The notes: a model not told the origin generated them from the sequence alone. Positions 46,650 to 57,678 are shown, numbered from the stretch's first letter. The stretch: 64,000 nucleotides of DNA from Kingdonia uniflora (GCA_014058105.1 JACGCM010001346.1:434001-498000), one strand, 5' to 3'. Numbers and translations are program-made.

Positions 46650-48950
46650 ATTAATACCCTTTAAAAAGTTTATGTCTAGATTATGTAATTTAATCTAGCT
46701 CTTATCAATAGAACTGGACATTTTTCTGCATCCAAACATTGAGAAGAAAATATAATGAAATTACTTACTCTAAATCAATCATAACATGATTAAAATCAAG
46801 AATAGACTCAAAATAATAGTAGGCATAATAGGCTTGTGCGTAATCATCGCAAAAACAATTAAACCCATGTTAGTACCAACACCATTTCTTTTGAATAATA
46901 TGATATTTGTATAATGTGATAGTCAAAGTATCAAACACTTCATATGCATGATACTGATTTTTTCCCTCGACAATATCCAATTCGAGTAGTAAATATGTAT
47001 GTATCGCGGACCCCTTTCTTGTCTAACTGGGTCTGTAATAACTATTTAGGGTTTTAGTAGTCTTAGTATGCATATATGTAAGCTGGTGAAGAGAGAAATC
47101 GATAAATGCTATCATAGAACCAACTTTCAGTACAATTTGGAGGATGTGAGTTCTTAATATTGATGTATAACAAATATCATTTATCTGCTATTTAGAAGGG
47201 AATATGGTTTATAGTTATTAAACTTTGAAAGTACCAATTTCTGAAATTGAGGGACTCTGGCTTGAGGTATATGTTCTTAGAAAATTAGGAATTTTGGGCA
47301 AAATTGCTTCTCTAATAAAAAAATTACATTTAATCTAATTATATCATTTTATTTGTAAAGAAAAAGAGGAAGCGCAGTTAATCAATGGTGTTTTTAAAGA
47401 CGGTCTTCTAGAGAAATGAACCCAATCAAGCAGCAAAAAACCCAATCAAAAAGAATGTAATAAGAATGATTAATTACGAAAATGTGATAAACCCCAAACT
47501 AATACAACCATAATCAAGGGTTTTAGATTGATTAACAACTCAAACTACTAATCAATCAATCAAAACCCCCAAAACATATATCAAATTGGGAACTCCAAAT
47601 ACAAAAAAAACTGCCAATCATTAGTTTTTTATTCCTGCATTAACTCATTCTCTAGTTTGATTAACTAACATTATGTCGTGCATAAGTAACCTTTTAACGA
47701 ATACCCATGGGAGCATTTCATTAATAAATGAATCAGAAAGATACAAGCATAAGGGGATATAGCTTCCTTCCGAATACATCAAGGGGATCTAAATCCCCTA
47801 ACCGAAATCTATCCAATCAATATGCATTTCGAGAAAATAAAAACATTCGGAATTACGTTAAAGTTAGAAATAAACATATGCAAATAGATTAAAAGAACAT
47901 TAGCATATCATATTATCTTCAAAATACAAATATGGTAAGGCATAAAACAGGGAAAAACTTATCCATATGTAAATGTCAATATCATAAACTTAAAGGCATG
48001 AAGACAGTGGATACTGTATCAATGTCCAACAAGCTGAAGGTCAACTTCAAAAACTCTATGGCTTTATCTGTTAGCTCGAAACTCTGGCAAAAAATGTGTT
48101 TAAAAGCGAGCAATTAGAGCATATGATTTGAGATTTGAGTAAGAATATAAGGTTAGAGATTTGAGTAACTAGATACAGATTCAGTAATGCATATAAAATA
48201 CCAATTTACTACAACATGAATGAAAGAAAGGTCAATCTACGTTGACGACATGTAACATGTGGTCGCAAAGGGCATTAAAGCCCATATAAACATATGTATT
48301 TGACATTCTGAAAAACAAAATAACATTTGACATTCTCTAGCTATGATATGCAGAAAAGACCAAATGGTAACTCTCTGTATGTTATATGATTCTAGTATTA
48401 AGCTCCTTAAGGACAATTATCTAGAGCAGATGACTACACCAACTTCTATTTAATACAGTCCAAGGACTTGAATTGTTTTCTAGTTTGGTTGTAACTTGGT
48501 TTTGTAGTTTTATTCTGTGTTTTCGTTGATAACTTCAGGTTACATATTCCAGGAGTCTTTCGGACAATTAAGCCAAAAAATGCATATAATTTTTTTTAGC
48601 CCTGCTCCATATATGGCAGCTCTTAAATAAAATCTGGCTTGATTAGATGATCCAAAAATAAAGAAAAATGGTGCAATTTTGCTACACTTGTTGTCGCCAT
48701 TTTTTGGAAACTTTATGTTAACACCAAAATCAGATAGGAGGTCAGACATGTTAGGGTTGTTGCCCAAAACTCAACTCATCTAGACCTCCAAATGGCATAA
48801 TCACGGTGCAAAGAATGGACAAATGAGAAGCATTGTTTGTTTCTCAATTTCATGGAAGCATCATTTGTCAAACCATTACATAGTACATATATGTTTGTCT
48901 TTTCAAGACAGTTCAAGGTTCTTCAGAAGGGATGTTTGTAAAAGCTTAAT
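46650..48950. other. CACTA region upstream of TNP2, no gene seen
   Basis: AT-rich, with A- and T-runs and short repeats such as AATCAATCAATCAAA near 47540. It probably holds the 5' region or first intron of TNP2. The minus-strand ORF at 48540-48767 lacks coding character. Confidence 0.4.
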
Positions 48951-48959
48951 TTTAGTGGA

Positions 48960-49441
48960 GCAGACGGGGAAAATAATGCAGATGAGTTTCCTATATGTCT
49001 AAACAATCCATAGATCCAGCGGTTTAAGTCCGTATGTAAAGACCGCGATGTCAATTTTTAGAATCTACAAAAAATTGATACACAGTGCACCAAATTTGCT
49101 AATGACTCTAACCTACGCTCTCAAGACCCTGTCTCTAACAATGGAGAAGTGTCATACCAGAACTTTGTAAATGAAGGCCATGGACATGAGCAGTCATCCA
49201 GGTTGTGTAAAACTAAAGAGTAAAGCTTGAAGTTGTATATATTCCTACATCCACAGACCAAGAGTGTAGTTCCTATCAGGAAATGTCCAACTACAGTAGA
49301 GTCTATCGTAACTACAGTGGAGTCTAACGAGAGATCCACTTTACCGAGCCAAAATGAGGCGAGTACAGATGATGGAAAATCTAAAAATATGGAAGACCGT
49401 GCTTGTCTTATACACCAGGGACCAAGCGAAGGAGAACACTG
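48960..49441 (+). pseudogene. Coding-like segment of unknown origin in the CACTA
   Basis: One plus-strand frame stays readable for about 160 codons with only three stops. It includes NLRSQDPVSNNGEVSYQNFV, NEGHGHEQSSRLCKTKE, KSVVPIRKCPTTVESIVTTV and GKSKNMEDRACLIHQGPSEG before a TGA at 49441. The serine, asparagine and glutamate-rich composition looks like a disordered region of a nuclear protein. It lies on the same strand as the GGT exons but is not part of GGT. Possibly another captured gene piece. Confidence 0.35.
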
Positions 49442-49449
49442 ACTATTAA

Positions 49450-50240
49450 GCAGACTACTGAGATGGTATTTCAATAGTAATGACTTCAATCATAGAGCTG
49501 ATGAAGATAGTAGAGTCCTTGCAAATATAAATTTCATAAATAACTAGTAAGATGGGAATTGTTTGGCTGGGAGTATGGTTGATGGTTTACTAATATGCAG
49601 TTTTCAGAATATATACACTTATATACAGATATTTAAAGTTTACAAAAAAAGGTGAATCAAATGCTTAGGTTGTAAAACACACTTTATGAAAGATGTCAAT
49701 AACATTGAAATGAATTGAGTATTTCTCAAGTTTCCATAAAAGGGCAAAGGACATTTTTTTTTTCTTTTCGTTTACTAAGATATCAAAATATGAACACAAA
49801 GAGCATAATATATAACTACGCTTTAATCACTGGTCTGGTAGCTTTCTCACAGAAACTGAAGAAGCAAAAGGAGAAACTAGGGGCTTATTGATGCTTCTAA
49901 CATCTGAAAACTTATATTGAAGGATTTCCTTTAAAATAACTGTAGTGCTTAGAAACTGATCAATTGCTTCATTCTCATGTAAGAAAAAGAAAGATCTATA
50001 CACAGTCAAGAATATTACTTTTTCTTTCTTCTCATATATAATTTATGTTTCTCCTTTTAATTCAAATATATAACAAAAGCAGTCAAGGGCACCTTTTACT
50101 AATTCGTGGTTAGCCCATCTAATAGTCGTTGTTTTATCCGTGAATACTGAGTCAGTGCCTCTATTTTTAACCTAAAATCCTAAATTATTTGAGGTTATAT
50201 ATGCGTATAAGCATGTGTTCCATATGGAGCTTAACAATAT
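49450..50240. other. CACTA interior, no gene seen
   Basis: AT-rich sequence, probably intronic to the captured segment. No supported feature. Confidence 0.4.
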
Positions 50241-50244
50241 AAAT

Positions 50245-51502
50245 GCATTATCAATGACAACAATAGCTAATTATGCTTTTGGAGCAGGGGTGCTCGCACC
50301 TTCAACTGGTATTGTGCTCAACAACGAGATGGATGATTTCTCGACACCAACATAAAATATTGCAGATAAACTTCCTCCAGTTCCGGCAAACTTCATTGCA
50401 CCAAAAAAAAGACCGTTATCATCAATGACTCCTATAATCACTCTTAAGGTAAATTTCTAATATTAGCAATAACAGGAAAACCATATGAAGTTCTTTAACG
50501 CACTACTGATAATATTTAAACACACCTAATCCTCTCACGCCTCTCTGCATTTTCAAAGTTTCTGTTCTGATTCTGTATGATTAAAATTGTCACCCGGGGT
50601 CGGTCTACACCTCGGGTGTAGTTCAAAACTTGTTCCTTTGATACACTGATCAGGGATCTGTAACTAGATATCTTCTTTATGGAGAAAGAATTTAAGTGAT
50701 GTAACCTTCTGTTTCTTCTTCATAGTGTCTGATTGGCTTCACTCGTGGATTTCCTTCCTTTATTATAGAGTATCGTGCAGCTGCTTGAGTTATGATTTGT
50801 TGTTGTTCTTAATTTTTTTTTCTTATTACCTTTATTTCACTTATTGTGGTTGAATGCATTGTTTTTTTGGAAAGGAATCTAAGGATCCATCTTTGTGGTC
50901 AGCTTCAGTAGCAGGTTGTTCCTTATTACATTGTAGTATAGTAATTAGAGTTGTTTTCTAACTTGGTTAAAGTAAGACATCGACTACCCTAATGGTGTAG
51001 GATTATTAGTTAGCTGGAGTAATTTGAGGCAGTGGTAGGCTTTATATAATCCCGGTGGTGATTCAAGTTTTTCTAAACTACTTCGTTTTAGGCATGGAAC
51101 CTTTAGCTCTGTTCAAGCTCCAAGGATCTACCACAAGATTTTACTGATAATTTCAAATAATTGAATCTAATAGCCTGGAGTATCTTTTTCAACATGTCTT
51201 ATCATGTATATTTACCTTGAATAATGTTGCTAATACCAAATATGGTGTTGTACGAGAGCTAGACGGTGGCTGACGGCAATCACATTGAGCTGTCAGACAA
51301 ATCGAAGTCGTTCTTGACAAATAGGAATCACCTGTTAAAAGGTCAGGCAAGTGGAGCTGTCTGCCAACTTATTGTCCAAACCTCTCAAATGCCAATTAAC
51401 ATAGGAAGGAAAAGCGAGAAGTGGCTTAGTGATCAAGTTCCCAATAGCATCCTTACTAGTATGAGTGACCTGAGGAAAAATGAAAAACTTGCAGCCGTCT
51501 GA
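50245..51502 (+). pseudogene. GGT-like: Captured 3' exons of gamma-glutamyltranspeptidase
   Basis: Three plus-strand pieces in the correct order. 50245-50448 reads ALSMTTIANYAFGAGVLAPS, TGIVLNNEMDDFSTP, a stop, and ANFIAPKKRPLSSMTP, ending at a GTAAAT donor. 51092-51145, after a TTTTAG acceptor, has MEPLA and, one frame over, VQAPRIYHK. 51234-51502 has PNMVLYES, a stop, VADGNHIELSDKSKSF, GAVCQLIVQTSQMPINIGRK, and ends LAAV with the natural stop. These are the C-terminal exons of plant GGT, the enzyme that removes the glutamyl group of glutathione. The exon with the G-G-x-G segment is not visible. Two stops and a frameshift show it is not functional. Located between the 5' end of the CACTA and its transposase, on the opposite strand. 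Confidence 0.85.
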
Positions 51503-51509
51503 TCTATAC

Positions 51510-52738
51510 TTTCTTCATCTACACAGGACGTATTATTTGTATCATTAGTGTGTGAGTGAGGATCAGATCATTATTTTAGTAGGAATCTGTCACTTAGAAA
51601 TGTATATATGATATGTTAGAATTCTTCATGAATAGCGTATTAAAGAAAAAGGTTTCCCCGTACATTGGAATTCCGTCCAATCATTTGTTAGCATCCAAAT
51701 GTAACCACGGGGTTTTTGGTATTTTATCTTTGGTTTAGTTTCATTTGAGTTTTTAGACCACCTAGAGTTTAAGTTATGCCATTATCTTGAAAATGTATGC
51801 CAATGAAGAGAAATCCAGATAGATAGAATTTCAAAATGTGGTGAACTCTCTATTATCTAAAAAATAAATAGAACCAGGTTATCTCATTATGGAAGTATTA
51901 TCTTAAAATTCAACTAGTGTAAACACGATTCCATAAAAAACACCTCTGGCCATAGCTATACAAAAGAGGGATTCCAGTTAACAGATATTTTTCAGGATAC
52001 CATGATATGGCCGAGTAAACCAGAAACCAGATTGTCTATGTATACTATCTTTCAAAAATAAAATTGTGTAGAAGGAAACCTAATCCCCACCCCTAATCTC
52101 TGCCACCAGAGAGAGAGATAGAAAAGTGTACATAAGAATCACCTAGGGCAAAGAATTGGTGAAGGAGAACTTGAATTGGTTGATTGGAATTGGTAACTCT
52201 TATCAAATCGGGAACCTAAACAATAACCAAATCATTATTACTAAAATCATACACACCAGTTTCTGAATACCCAAATTAACTAGAAACAAATAATAACCAA
52301 ATCATAAATACCTCGATTTTAAAGTTTCAATTCCGATAAGCATGTCCTGGCGTCAATGGAGTTCGTGGTTCTTCAATGACATAATCAAATCAATTTATAG
52401 AAATCAATTTTAGTGACAAACTCAGAATTGATGAAGTAAACTCAGAGCGATATGATACCTGGATTTAATGAAGGAAATCGGTGAAGGAGAGAAGAGGTGA
52501 AGGGGTTAACTTTTGTTTTTGAAAATTGGTGAAGGAGAGAAGGATTGAGTATAGAGAGGAGAGAAAAAATGGATTTTATTAGTGGGAAACAGGGGTGGGA
52601 GCAAAATCATTCAAAGATTTTAGTTTTCCCCACACTTTTGGCCACTAGTAAATATTATTAGCCACCATAAAAGTTGTGGTGTGTTTGTCACTGATAAAGT
52701 AGTGGCAAAAACTAAAAGCCATCATTGGCAACTGCCCA
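51510..52738. other. 5' terminal region of the CACTA
   Basis: No gene. The last 250 bp are rich in GGTGAAGGAGAGAAG-type purine words and then GCCACTAGTAAA / GCCACCATAAAAGTTGTGG words related to the ends of other CACTA elements, including the one ending at 54655. The segment around 52320-52500 looks like a 5' exon and intron of the transposase transcript but cannot be proven. Confidence 0.4.
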
Positions 52739-52752
52739 TTATTCTTGTAATG
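52739..52752 (-). repeat. Right terminal inverted repeat of CACTA
   Basis: Plus strand TTATTCTTGTAATG, followed by CTT. The first five bases on the minus strand are CATTA instead of CACTA. The region just inside repeats the AGTGGCAAAAA / GTTGTGGTG words that also occur at the left end. Confidence 0.8.
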
Positions 52753-52755
52753 CTT

Positions 52756-53150
52756 GGCTAGCCCCAAAATTTACCTCTATCCACACTGCTATAATTTTGA
52801 TCCTCTCTAGATGCTTCTTCACCCATCTCTACTTGTTTCTAGCCACCAAAAGAACTGTATCTGAGTTGAAACCTTTGATAGCAACAGCTCAATCTGTAGT
52901 TACCTAGACCCTTTTCTACGCCATTTCCATAGCTTTGTAAGAGCTTCAATAATCGCATAACATTCAGCATAGTAAGAGGCTGTGAAAGGAAGATTAATAA
53001 CAACAACAAGCACAACTCCATCATGTCCTATAAAACAGCTCCACATCCGCCAACCACAGGATTGCCCATTGAAGAACCATCACTCCCAATTTTAATTTCA
53101 TCTGCTGAAGGAAGATTCCAGCGATTAGATATTGAACAACTTACTGTGAC
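52756..53150 (-). pseudogene. RNase H domain of a minus-strand LINE
   Basis: Reads WNLPSADEIKIGSDGSSMGN, NPVVGGCGAVL, stop, then in shifted frames ANCYAIIEAL-like sequence and WVKKHLERIKIIAV before the CACTA end at 52752. The K-I/N-x-DGSS-x-GNP motif is the start of the RNase H domain of plant LINE ORF2. Across the CACTA the frame continues at 22861 without a break. The LINE appears 5' truncated at about 53150. Confidence 0.75.
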
Positions 53151-53194
53151 TTGGACCTGGGAGGATTCTCATGTTGAGTCAAATTTTTTTTACC

Positions 53195-53720
53195 AACACC
53201 ATGAATTTTAATGGGGGATTTCAACTCTACTTGCAGTAATGAAGATAAGAGGGGTGGACGGCCAATGGATAAGGATATATTATCACACAAATACAAGGCT
53301 ATCTCCATAACATTAACCTGCAGGAACTGAAGTTTAAAAGTCGAGATTTTCACCTGGTCTAACAAAAGCTTTACAAGAATAATTATGACCACAACAGAGT
53401 CCTTATCAATGGCATTTGGGGAAATGAATTTGGTGACTCTGAAGCTAAATTCTTGCCTGTTGGAGTTTTAGATCACAGTGCTATGGTTGTATCTCTTTAC
53501 AAAAAAAAAAAAGATAGAGTAAATTACGATTTGAGTACATCACTTTTTGGGCAGATAATGTGTGCTACTCTAAGTAATTGTTGAGGCTTGGAAAATTTCT
53601 ACTTAAGGCAACCCAATGTTCAGATTTACTATAAAGCTTAAGAAAGTAAAGTTCAAGCTGCCGTAGTATTTTCCATCATGTAAAGTCCAAGCCTAAACAT
53701 GTAAAGTCCAAGCTTTAATA
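53195..53720 (+). pseudogene. Plus-strand LINE ORF2 piece (endonuclease, start of RT)
   Basis: The endonuclease is readable in pieces: MGDFNSTCSNEDKRGGRPMD, LQ-ELKFKSRDF, and NRVLINGIWGNEFGDSEAKF, FLPVGVLDHSAMVV, the last being the conserved S/L-D-H-S end of APE-type LINE endonucleases. It is followed by FWADNVCYSK and a GNPMFRF-KLKKVK-like segment in shifted frames. It lies head to head with the minus-strand RNase H piece, so it may be the inverted 5' part of the same insertion or a different LINE. Confidence 0.7.
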
Positions 53721-54099
53721 TGGATTTTCCATCATTATATTTAAGGACAATACCAAATATAGTGAGGTGTTGTAGTTCTTCTTTGGTTGTACTTGTTCGA
53801 TCGGCAAAAAATACTTAATCACAGTTGGAAATATTGCCTCATAATGCATTTTAATTTAAAGGTCCTTAATAAAATATGCAATTGCACTGAATGAGACTAA
53901 ATCTGAATTTTTAAGAATAAGACAAGCAATAATTTAAGTTCATAATTGAGAGAGAATACTTTGCAGTAGAAACTCATTTAAGAACTAGAGCCAGTAATGG
54001 CCTGAATAATGGCAAACACTTCCCACAAGTTTAATTTTAGTTTAAACCCAAATCTATGTATCCCCCTCTAATCTAGGATTCTAGGTTCCACACAAGTAG
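53721..54099. other. No recognisable feature
   Basis: AT-rich sequence with two nearby copies of ATGTAAAGTCCAAGC(C/T)T around 53680-53720. It may still be LINE RT or the interior of the CACTA-like element ending at 54655. Confidence 0.35.
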
Positions 54100-54655
54100 C
54101 TACAAAATAAAACAAAATTCTGCAAATGTAATATACTAACATTGAATACACCAGCAGTAACAAAACCCCAAAATCTAAAACTCCCAGCAACTTAATTTTC
54201 CTTTAGACCCAAAATTGTAGATTTTTAAGAAGTAAATTGTCTATGATTGAATATGAAATTATATGCAAATACATCAAAAATAATTTTAAGAGAGAGAAGC
54301 TTAGGAAAGATGGTAAAACTTACAGATTTCTCTAGAGATCCCAGATTGATAGAAGCTGCCCAACCATTGTAACAACAGAGACTCAAACTTCGTTGTCGAA
54401 TCCAGAGAACCAAAACCGGCTAGGAGGGCGAGAGAGAAAAAATCTTTACCATATTTCGCTTTATAACCTTGGTCAACCCCACTTTTTCCACGAGCGTGAA
54501 GTACAGTTAGGAACACCGTATTCGTGTATGTTTTTGGCCTTGGTTTTATGGATTTAGCCACGATAACATTTGTGGTGTTTTGCCAGTGTTATTTTGTGCC
54601 TAAAACAAATAATGACCTTGGCATTTTACTTAATTTTCTAGTAGTAGACAAATAT
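54100..54655 (-). mobile_element. End of a second CACTA-like element
   Basis: The right border reads, on the minus strand, CTACTACTAGAAAATTAAG, close to the CACTACTAGAAA ends common in plant CACTA elements. Inside it are GCCACGATAACATTTGTGGTG and similar words that also occur at the right end of the large CACTA (52640-52700). No matching left end was found, so it is a fragment. Confidence 0.45.
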
Positions 54656-54829
54656 GTAGAGAGATACATAGATTGGGAAGTTAGATTTTAACTTTACCTT
54701 AGAGATTTAAGGAATCTCAACTTGATTGGATCGTGATTTGCGCGAGTATATTGGTTATCTCTTCGCTTAATTTAAGTGGAGAATTAATAGAGTTTGTTTA
54801 AAACTACTAAACTCGTTTGATCTCTAAAA

Positions 54830-55430
54830 TTTCATAGTGTTCCTGCTAGGCACCTTTCTTTCTGGACGCTTTATGTCTTGGACTGATGTGTCCCCTCTCT
54901 CCATTGCCTTTTGTTAAAGGAAAGGCGTTGCTTCTCTCCTCGGGACCCTTGATGTATCGGCTCTCTTAATAATGTATTAAGCCCAGCTCCTTTTAAAATC
55001 CCAGCATGTTTAACATTAGCACGTTTAGGGAACAGAGGTCGAATCGTAGCCCTCCACTAGGCTATTTAAATGAGGAGGCCAGACTTTAAGTAGTTAGAGG
55101 CTTAAAACGTTTGGGTTTTTATGCCAAGGATTCTTCTTGCCGAAGAAAAGACCACCTTTCCTTTTTTAAATAGCTCCAAGAATAGCGCACATGAATAGCC
55201 TACCAGTGCCTGCTCTTATTTAACTATAGCGCCTTTTGTCTATCTCTTGCTGGGGCCTCAAAAAGCTATTAAAGGCGTGTTGCTAGCAGTGGGGAGTGAG
55301 CGCTTAAAACTCTATTCTAAGGGAAAATGTACCATAGCCAGCCTACAGCGTTCTTTCAAGAATGAAAGTAGATGATTCCTCCTTATTGGCACAACAGTTT
55401 TTTTTTTTTAGAAAAGAATTAAAGTTGTAT
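54830..55430. other. Possible nuclear copy of mitochondrial DNA
   Basis: This block differs in style from its surroundings: more GC, few A/T runs, no ORF and words such as GGCACCTTTCTTTCTGGACG and TTGCTGGGGCCTCAAAAAGC. It resembles intergenic plant mitochondrial DNA as I remember it. I cannot name a mitochondrial gene in it, so this is a composition-based guess. Confidence 0.3.
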
Positions 55431-55712
55431 ATTGCTAATCAAATAAAGTGACTTGATCAAGCCTCTAATCTAGAATAGTTGCACAACTCCTTAAACAATC
55501 GTATGTTTTAAGACATAAATAAGAAGGAAAAAAATTAAAACGACGAGGGTTCTAAAATTACAACTTGTAATGGAAGTTGTATTTTTTATTCAAAGTATGA
55601 TACATACGCCAAGTCGCAAATTACTATCCAAAAGTGCTGGAATTTACACATTTTTACGTAGTGGTAACCCCCACCACCTCCACTGAGGAGAGAAAGGGGG
55701 AATATTCTCCTT

Positions 55713-56042
55713 TCATAACACCCAATCCCTCGTAGGATGCTGACAGTACATCCTATTATGTACGCTGGCCTCCACATTTGTCTCCTCAACCTTGTCCTCC
55801 GCCAACAGGCGAAGGCATACCCGACGCTGCTCCCCAAACATAATTATATAACAGAACTGCTACATGTGGTAGTAATCATCCTCTACATCAACCGCTTCCT
55901 CCTCCGTCATCCCATGATTTGTTGGTGGCACTGGAATGGGTATGGGCATCTCCAAAGATTGGTTGCCAAAGTATCACAGCTGCATCTTTTGTAACTCCAC
56001 AAGAACCCTCACTTCATATGTCTGATGCCCGGTCATCACCAT
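55713..56042 (-). pseudogene. Antisense small ORF of B3
   Basis: Minus strand, 110 codons from ATG at 56042 to TGA at 55713, with two internal stops (codons 23 and 61) and no frameshift. Blocks: VRVLVELQKMQL, SLEMPIPIPVPPTNHGMTEE, EEAVDVEDDYYHM and CLRLLAEDKVEETNVEA. It aligns without gaps to small ORF 1 of B2; shared residues include E48, E49, A50, V51, E54, D56, C76, L77, L80, E82, D83 and V85. The stops fall at different codons in the two copies, so they arose independently. Function unknown. Confidence 0.65.
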
Positions 56043-56120
56043 TCTCAAGAGAGAATACACCAAGAGATTTTCTAGAAATAGGGTACCTTTACAGAGATGA
56101 TAGAGGTTGCAGTACATGTA

Positions 56121-56129
56121 CTATTTATA
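56121..56129 (-). promoter_or_regulatory. TATA box of the B3 antisense small ORF
   Basis: The minus strand reads GGGCTTGGTATAAATAGTAC, about 80 bp before the ATG. It is closely similar to GGGCTATATAAAGAGTAC of B2, at nearly the same distance from the ORF. Confidence 0.6.
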
Positions 56130-56394
56130 CCAAGCCCACATTTATAACGATGAAAGATTACCAAAGCAGTCATGATTCAAATAACAACCTTTACTGGGAA
56201 AACCAAACGTCAAGTATATCAATCCTTTCCACCATATTAAATGCTAGATACAATCTTCCATAAAGAAATTCCAAGTACCCAACCAGTCAAATTCCACATC
56301 AATACATGATCCCTTCCTAACTTCCAGCAAGTATTTTCAAATAGCATTCTTTCTCAACTAAAGCCAACTGTGCCTTCAATTGTGAGGAGGCAAT

Positions 56395-56983
56395 TATAGG
56401 GACCTATCCCTCGACCTAATCTAAATTTGAACTACCTCAATATCAGACTCACGTATTATACACGTGACATGTACAATTAGCATTAACACTTAGACCACTA
56501 ACTGATACAAAACATGGATCAAGCACTATAACAAAATATGAACAAGTCAAAGATACCTGTCTTCCACGAACTAACAGTTGAACATTCAACTACTACTTAT
56601 CTTATTATCCAGAGAACGTGCTTTCATACAAAAATTAGCTGCTGGTATGGTCTATATAAAGAAAAAGTTTCAGAGGAGATAAAGACTAAATTATCTAGAT
56701 TCTAATAAAGGAATTTCTTGATTTTAAACACTATAAAAATTCTTATTTCAAGATCAAGTATTTTCTAGCTCAAGAGATCACTTGTAATAAGATATCAGCC
56801 TGAAGTAATAAAAGTTACAGTAACTAAATTCTCAACTCAAGGTCGTGGTTTCTTACCTATTCAAAAGTTTTCTACGCTAAATCACCTATGTCATTTCTTA
56901 TATTATACTAATTCTTGTCATAGGTACATTTGGTATAGGATCTAATTTTGAGCAATTTTGAGTTACGAAATTATGCCATTACA
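56395..56983 (+). repeat. 3' LTR of B3
   Basis: Starts TATAGGGACCTATCCCTCGA (TG mutated to TA) and ends GCCATTACA. Orientation is opposite to B1 and B2. It contains the block GGTCGTGGTTTCTTACC, reverse complement of the CACGACCTCGT block of the other B LTRs, and a TATA-like GGTCTATATAAAGAAAAAG near 56650. The next bases, TTTGT, would be its target duplication. Confidence 0.85.
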
Positions 56984-56995
56984 TTTGTACTAATA

Positions 56996-57340
56996 AGTAT
57001 ACCATCAATTGACCCTATAACTTCTTTCAAATGCCCCTCCCTCAATGTTTTATGATGTGTAATTTCTCCATGTGGCTGATTAAATTTTTGATCCACTATC
57101 ATGTCCTTTGGGAATATCATTATGGCATTGAGAACTTCATGAAATATCTTCCTCGTAGTAGCAGCTGCGTGCTGAAACCTAGAATTTAGGGCTCGATTTG
57201 ACATCTTGTGAGTAATAATATGCATGAAAATAGCTAACTTCTCCTCAATAGCTATATGCACACTATCTATAAGCAACCCAGTATCCCTAAAGTGAGCCAC
57301 AAGGGATTTAAAAGAGTCAGTATTCTTATCATATTGTACA
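56996..57340 (-). pseudogene. PIF/Harbinger transposase fragment
   Basis: Minus strand, open for about 105 codons: LLIDSVHIAIEEKLAIFMHI, THKMSNRALNSRFQHAAATT, RKIFHEVLNAIM and VIGSIDGILI. This is the standard order of the ALP1-like DDE nuclease family (EEQ-A-FL-H-, NR--RF-HS--T--R-F--VL, GAIDGTHI). The first catalytic aspartate is in GSIDG. The frame stops where the B3 LTR begins, so B3 landed in this gene; the C-terminal half with the other catalytic residues is not in the window. Confidence 0.75.
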
Positions 57341-57678
57341 TATTGGTAGTAGGACCCTCTACGAGTTCATGGACATATTATTTTCCAGTCAGTGGAGAAG
57401 TGGAAATATTTTAACAAACCCTCCTATTCATCTTGGCCAGCTCCATGTATAAGATAATGGTTGTAATAATGGCTAATAGATATTGGCAATTATTTATCTT
57501 CCCCTAAAAGTAGTTTAACAAATAAGTATCTATAAAAGCCTCTTTTTACAATATATCACTAATAAGTACTAAACGATACAACAACCATCATTTATAATAT
57601 ATCACTATTAAGTACTAAATAATATATCATTAACATATACAGCAATAAGAGAGAATTATCATCTTCAAAAAATTAATT
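57341..57678. other. Spacer with a 46-bp direct repeat
   Basis: ATATATCACTAATAAGTACTA (57551) recurs with one change at 57597. The remainder is AT-rich; the part next to 57341 may be the N-terminal coding region of the Harbinger transposase. Nothing else is supported. Confidence 0.45.

Larger units (their letters stand above)
22862..52752 (-). mobile_element. Giant CACTA (En/Spm) element with nested B2
   Basis: The left end reads CACTACAAAAATAA and the right end is the reverse complement of CATTACAAGAATAA, an inverted repeat with two mismatches. It is flanked by the 3-bp target duplication CTT (22859-22861 and 52753-52755), the size expected of CACTA elements. Removing the element and one CTT rejoins a LINE RNase H in frame. 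Without B2 it measures about 16.1 kb. It contains 34-bp subterminal repeats, a TNP2 transposase relic, and exons of at least three host genes. Confidence 0.88.
55560..56983 (+). mobile_element. 3' part of a family B element (B3, plus orientation)
   Basis: An LTR at 56395-56983 in the orientation opposite to B1 and B2, preceded by a polypurine tract and by about 800 bp of 3' region with an antisense small ORF and its TATA box. Upstream of about 55560 the similarity ends, so gag-pol is missing. The pre-LTR stretch (TTTCTCAACTAAAG...CTTCAATTGTGAGGAGG) lines up with B2 (TTTCTCAACCAAAG...CTTCGGTTGCAAGGGGG). Confidence 0.75.

Noticed and set aside
53023..53211. 62-codon plus-strand ORF
   Set aside because: It is the reverse of the LINE RNase H start (DGSSMGNP) on the minus strand.
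56395..56983. Solo LTR produced by recombination between two LTRs
   Set aside because: A polypurine tract and homologous 3' region precede it, so it is the 3' LTR of a truncated element; no target duplication is seen.
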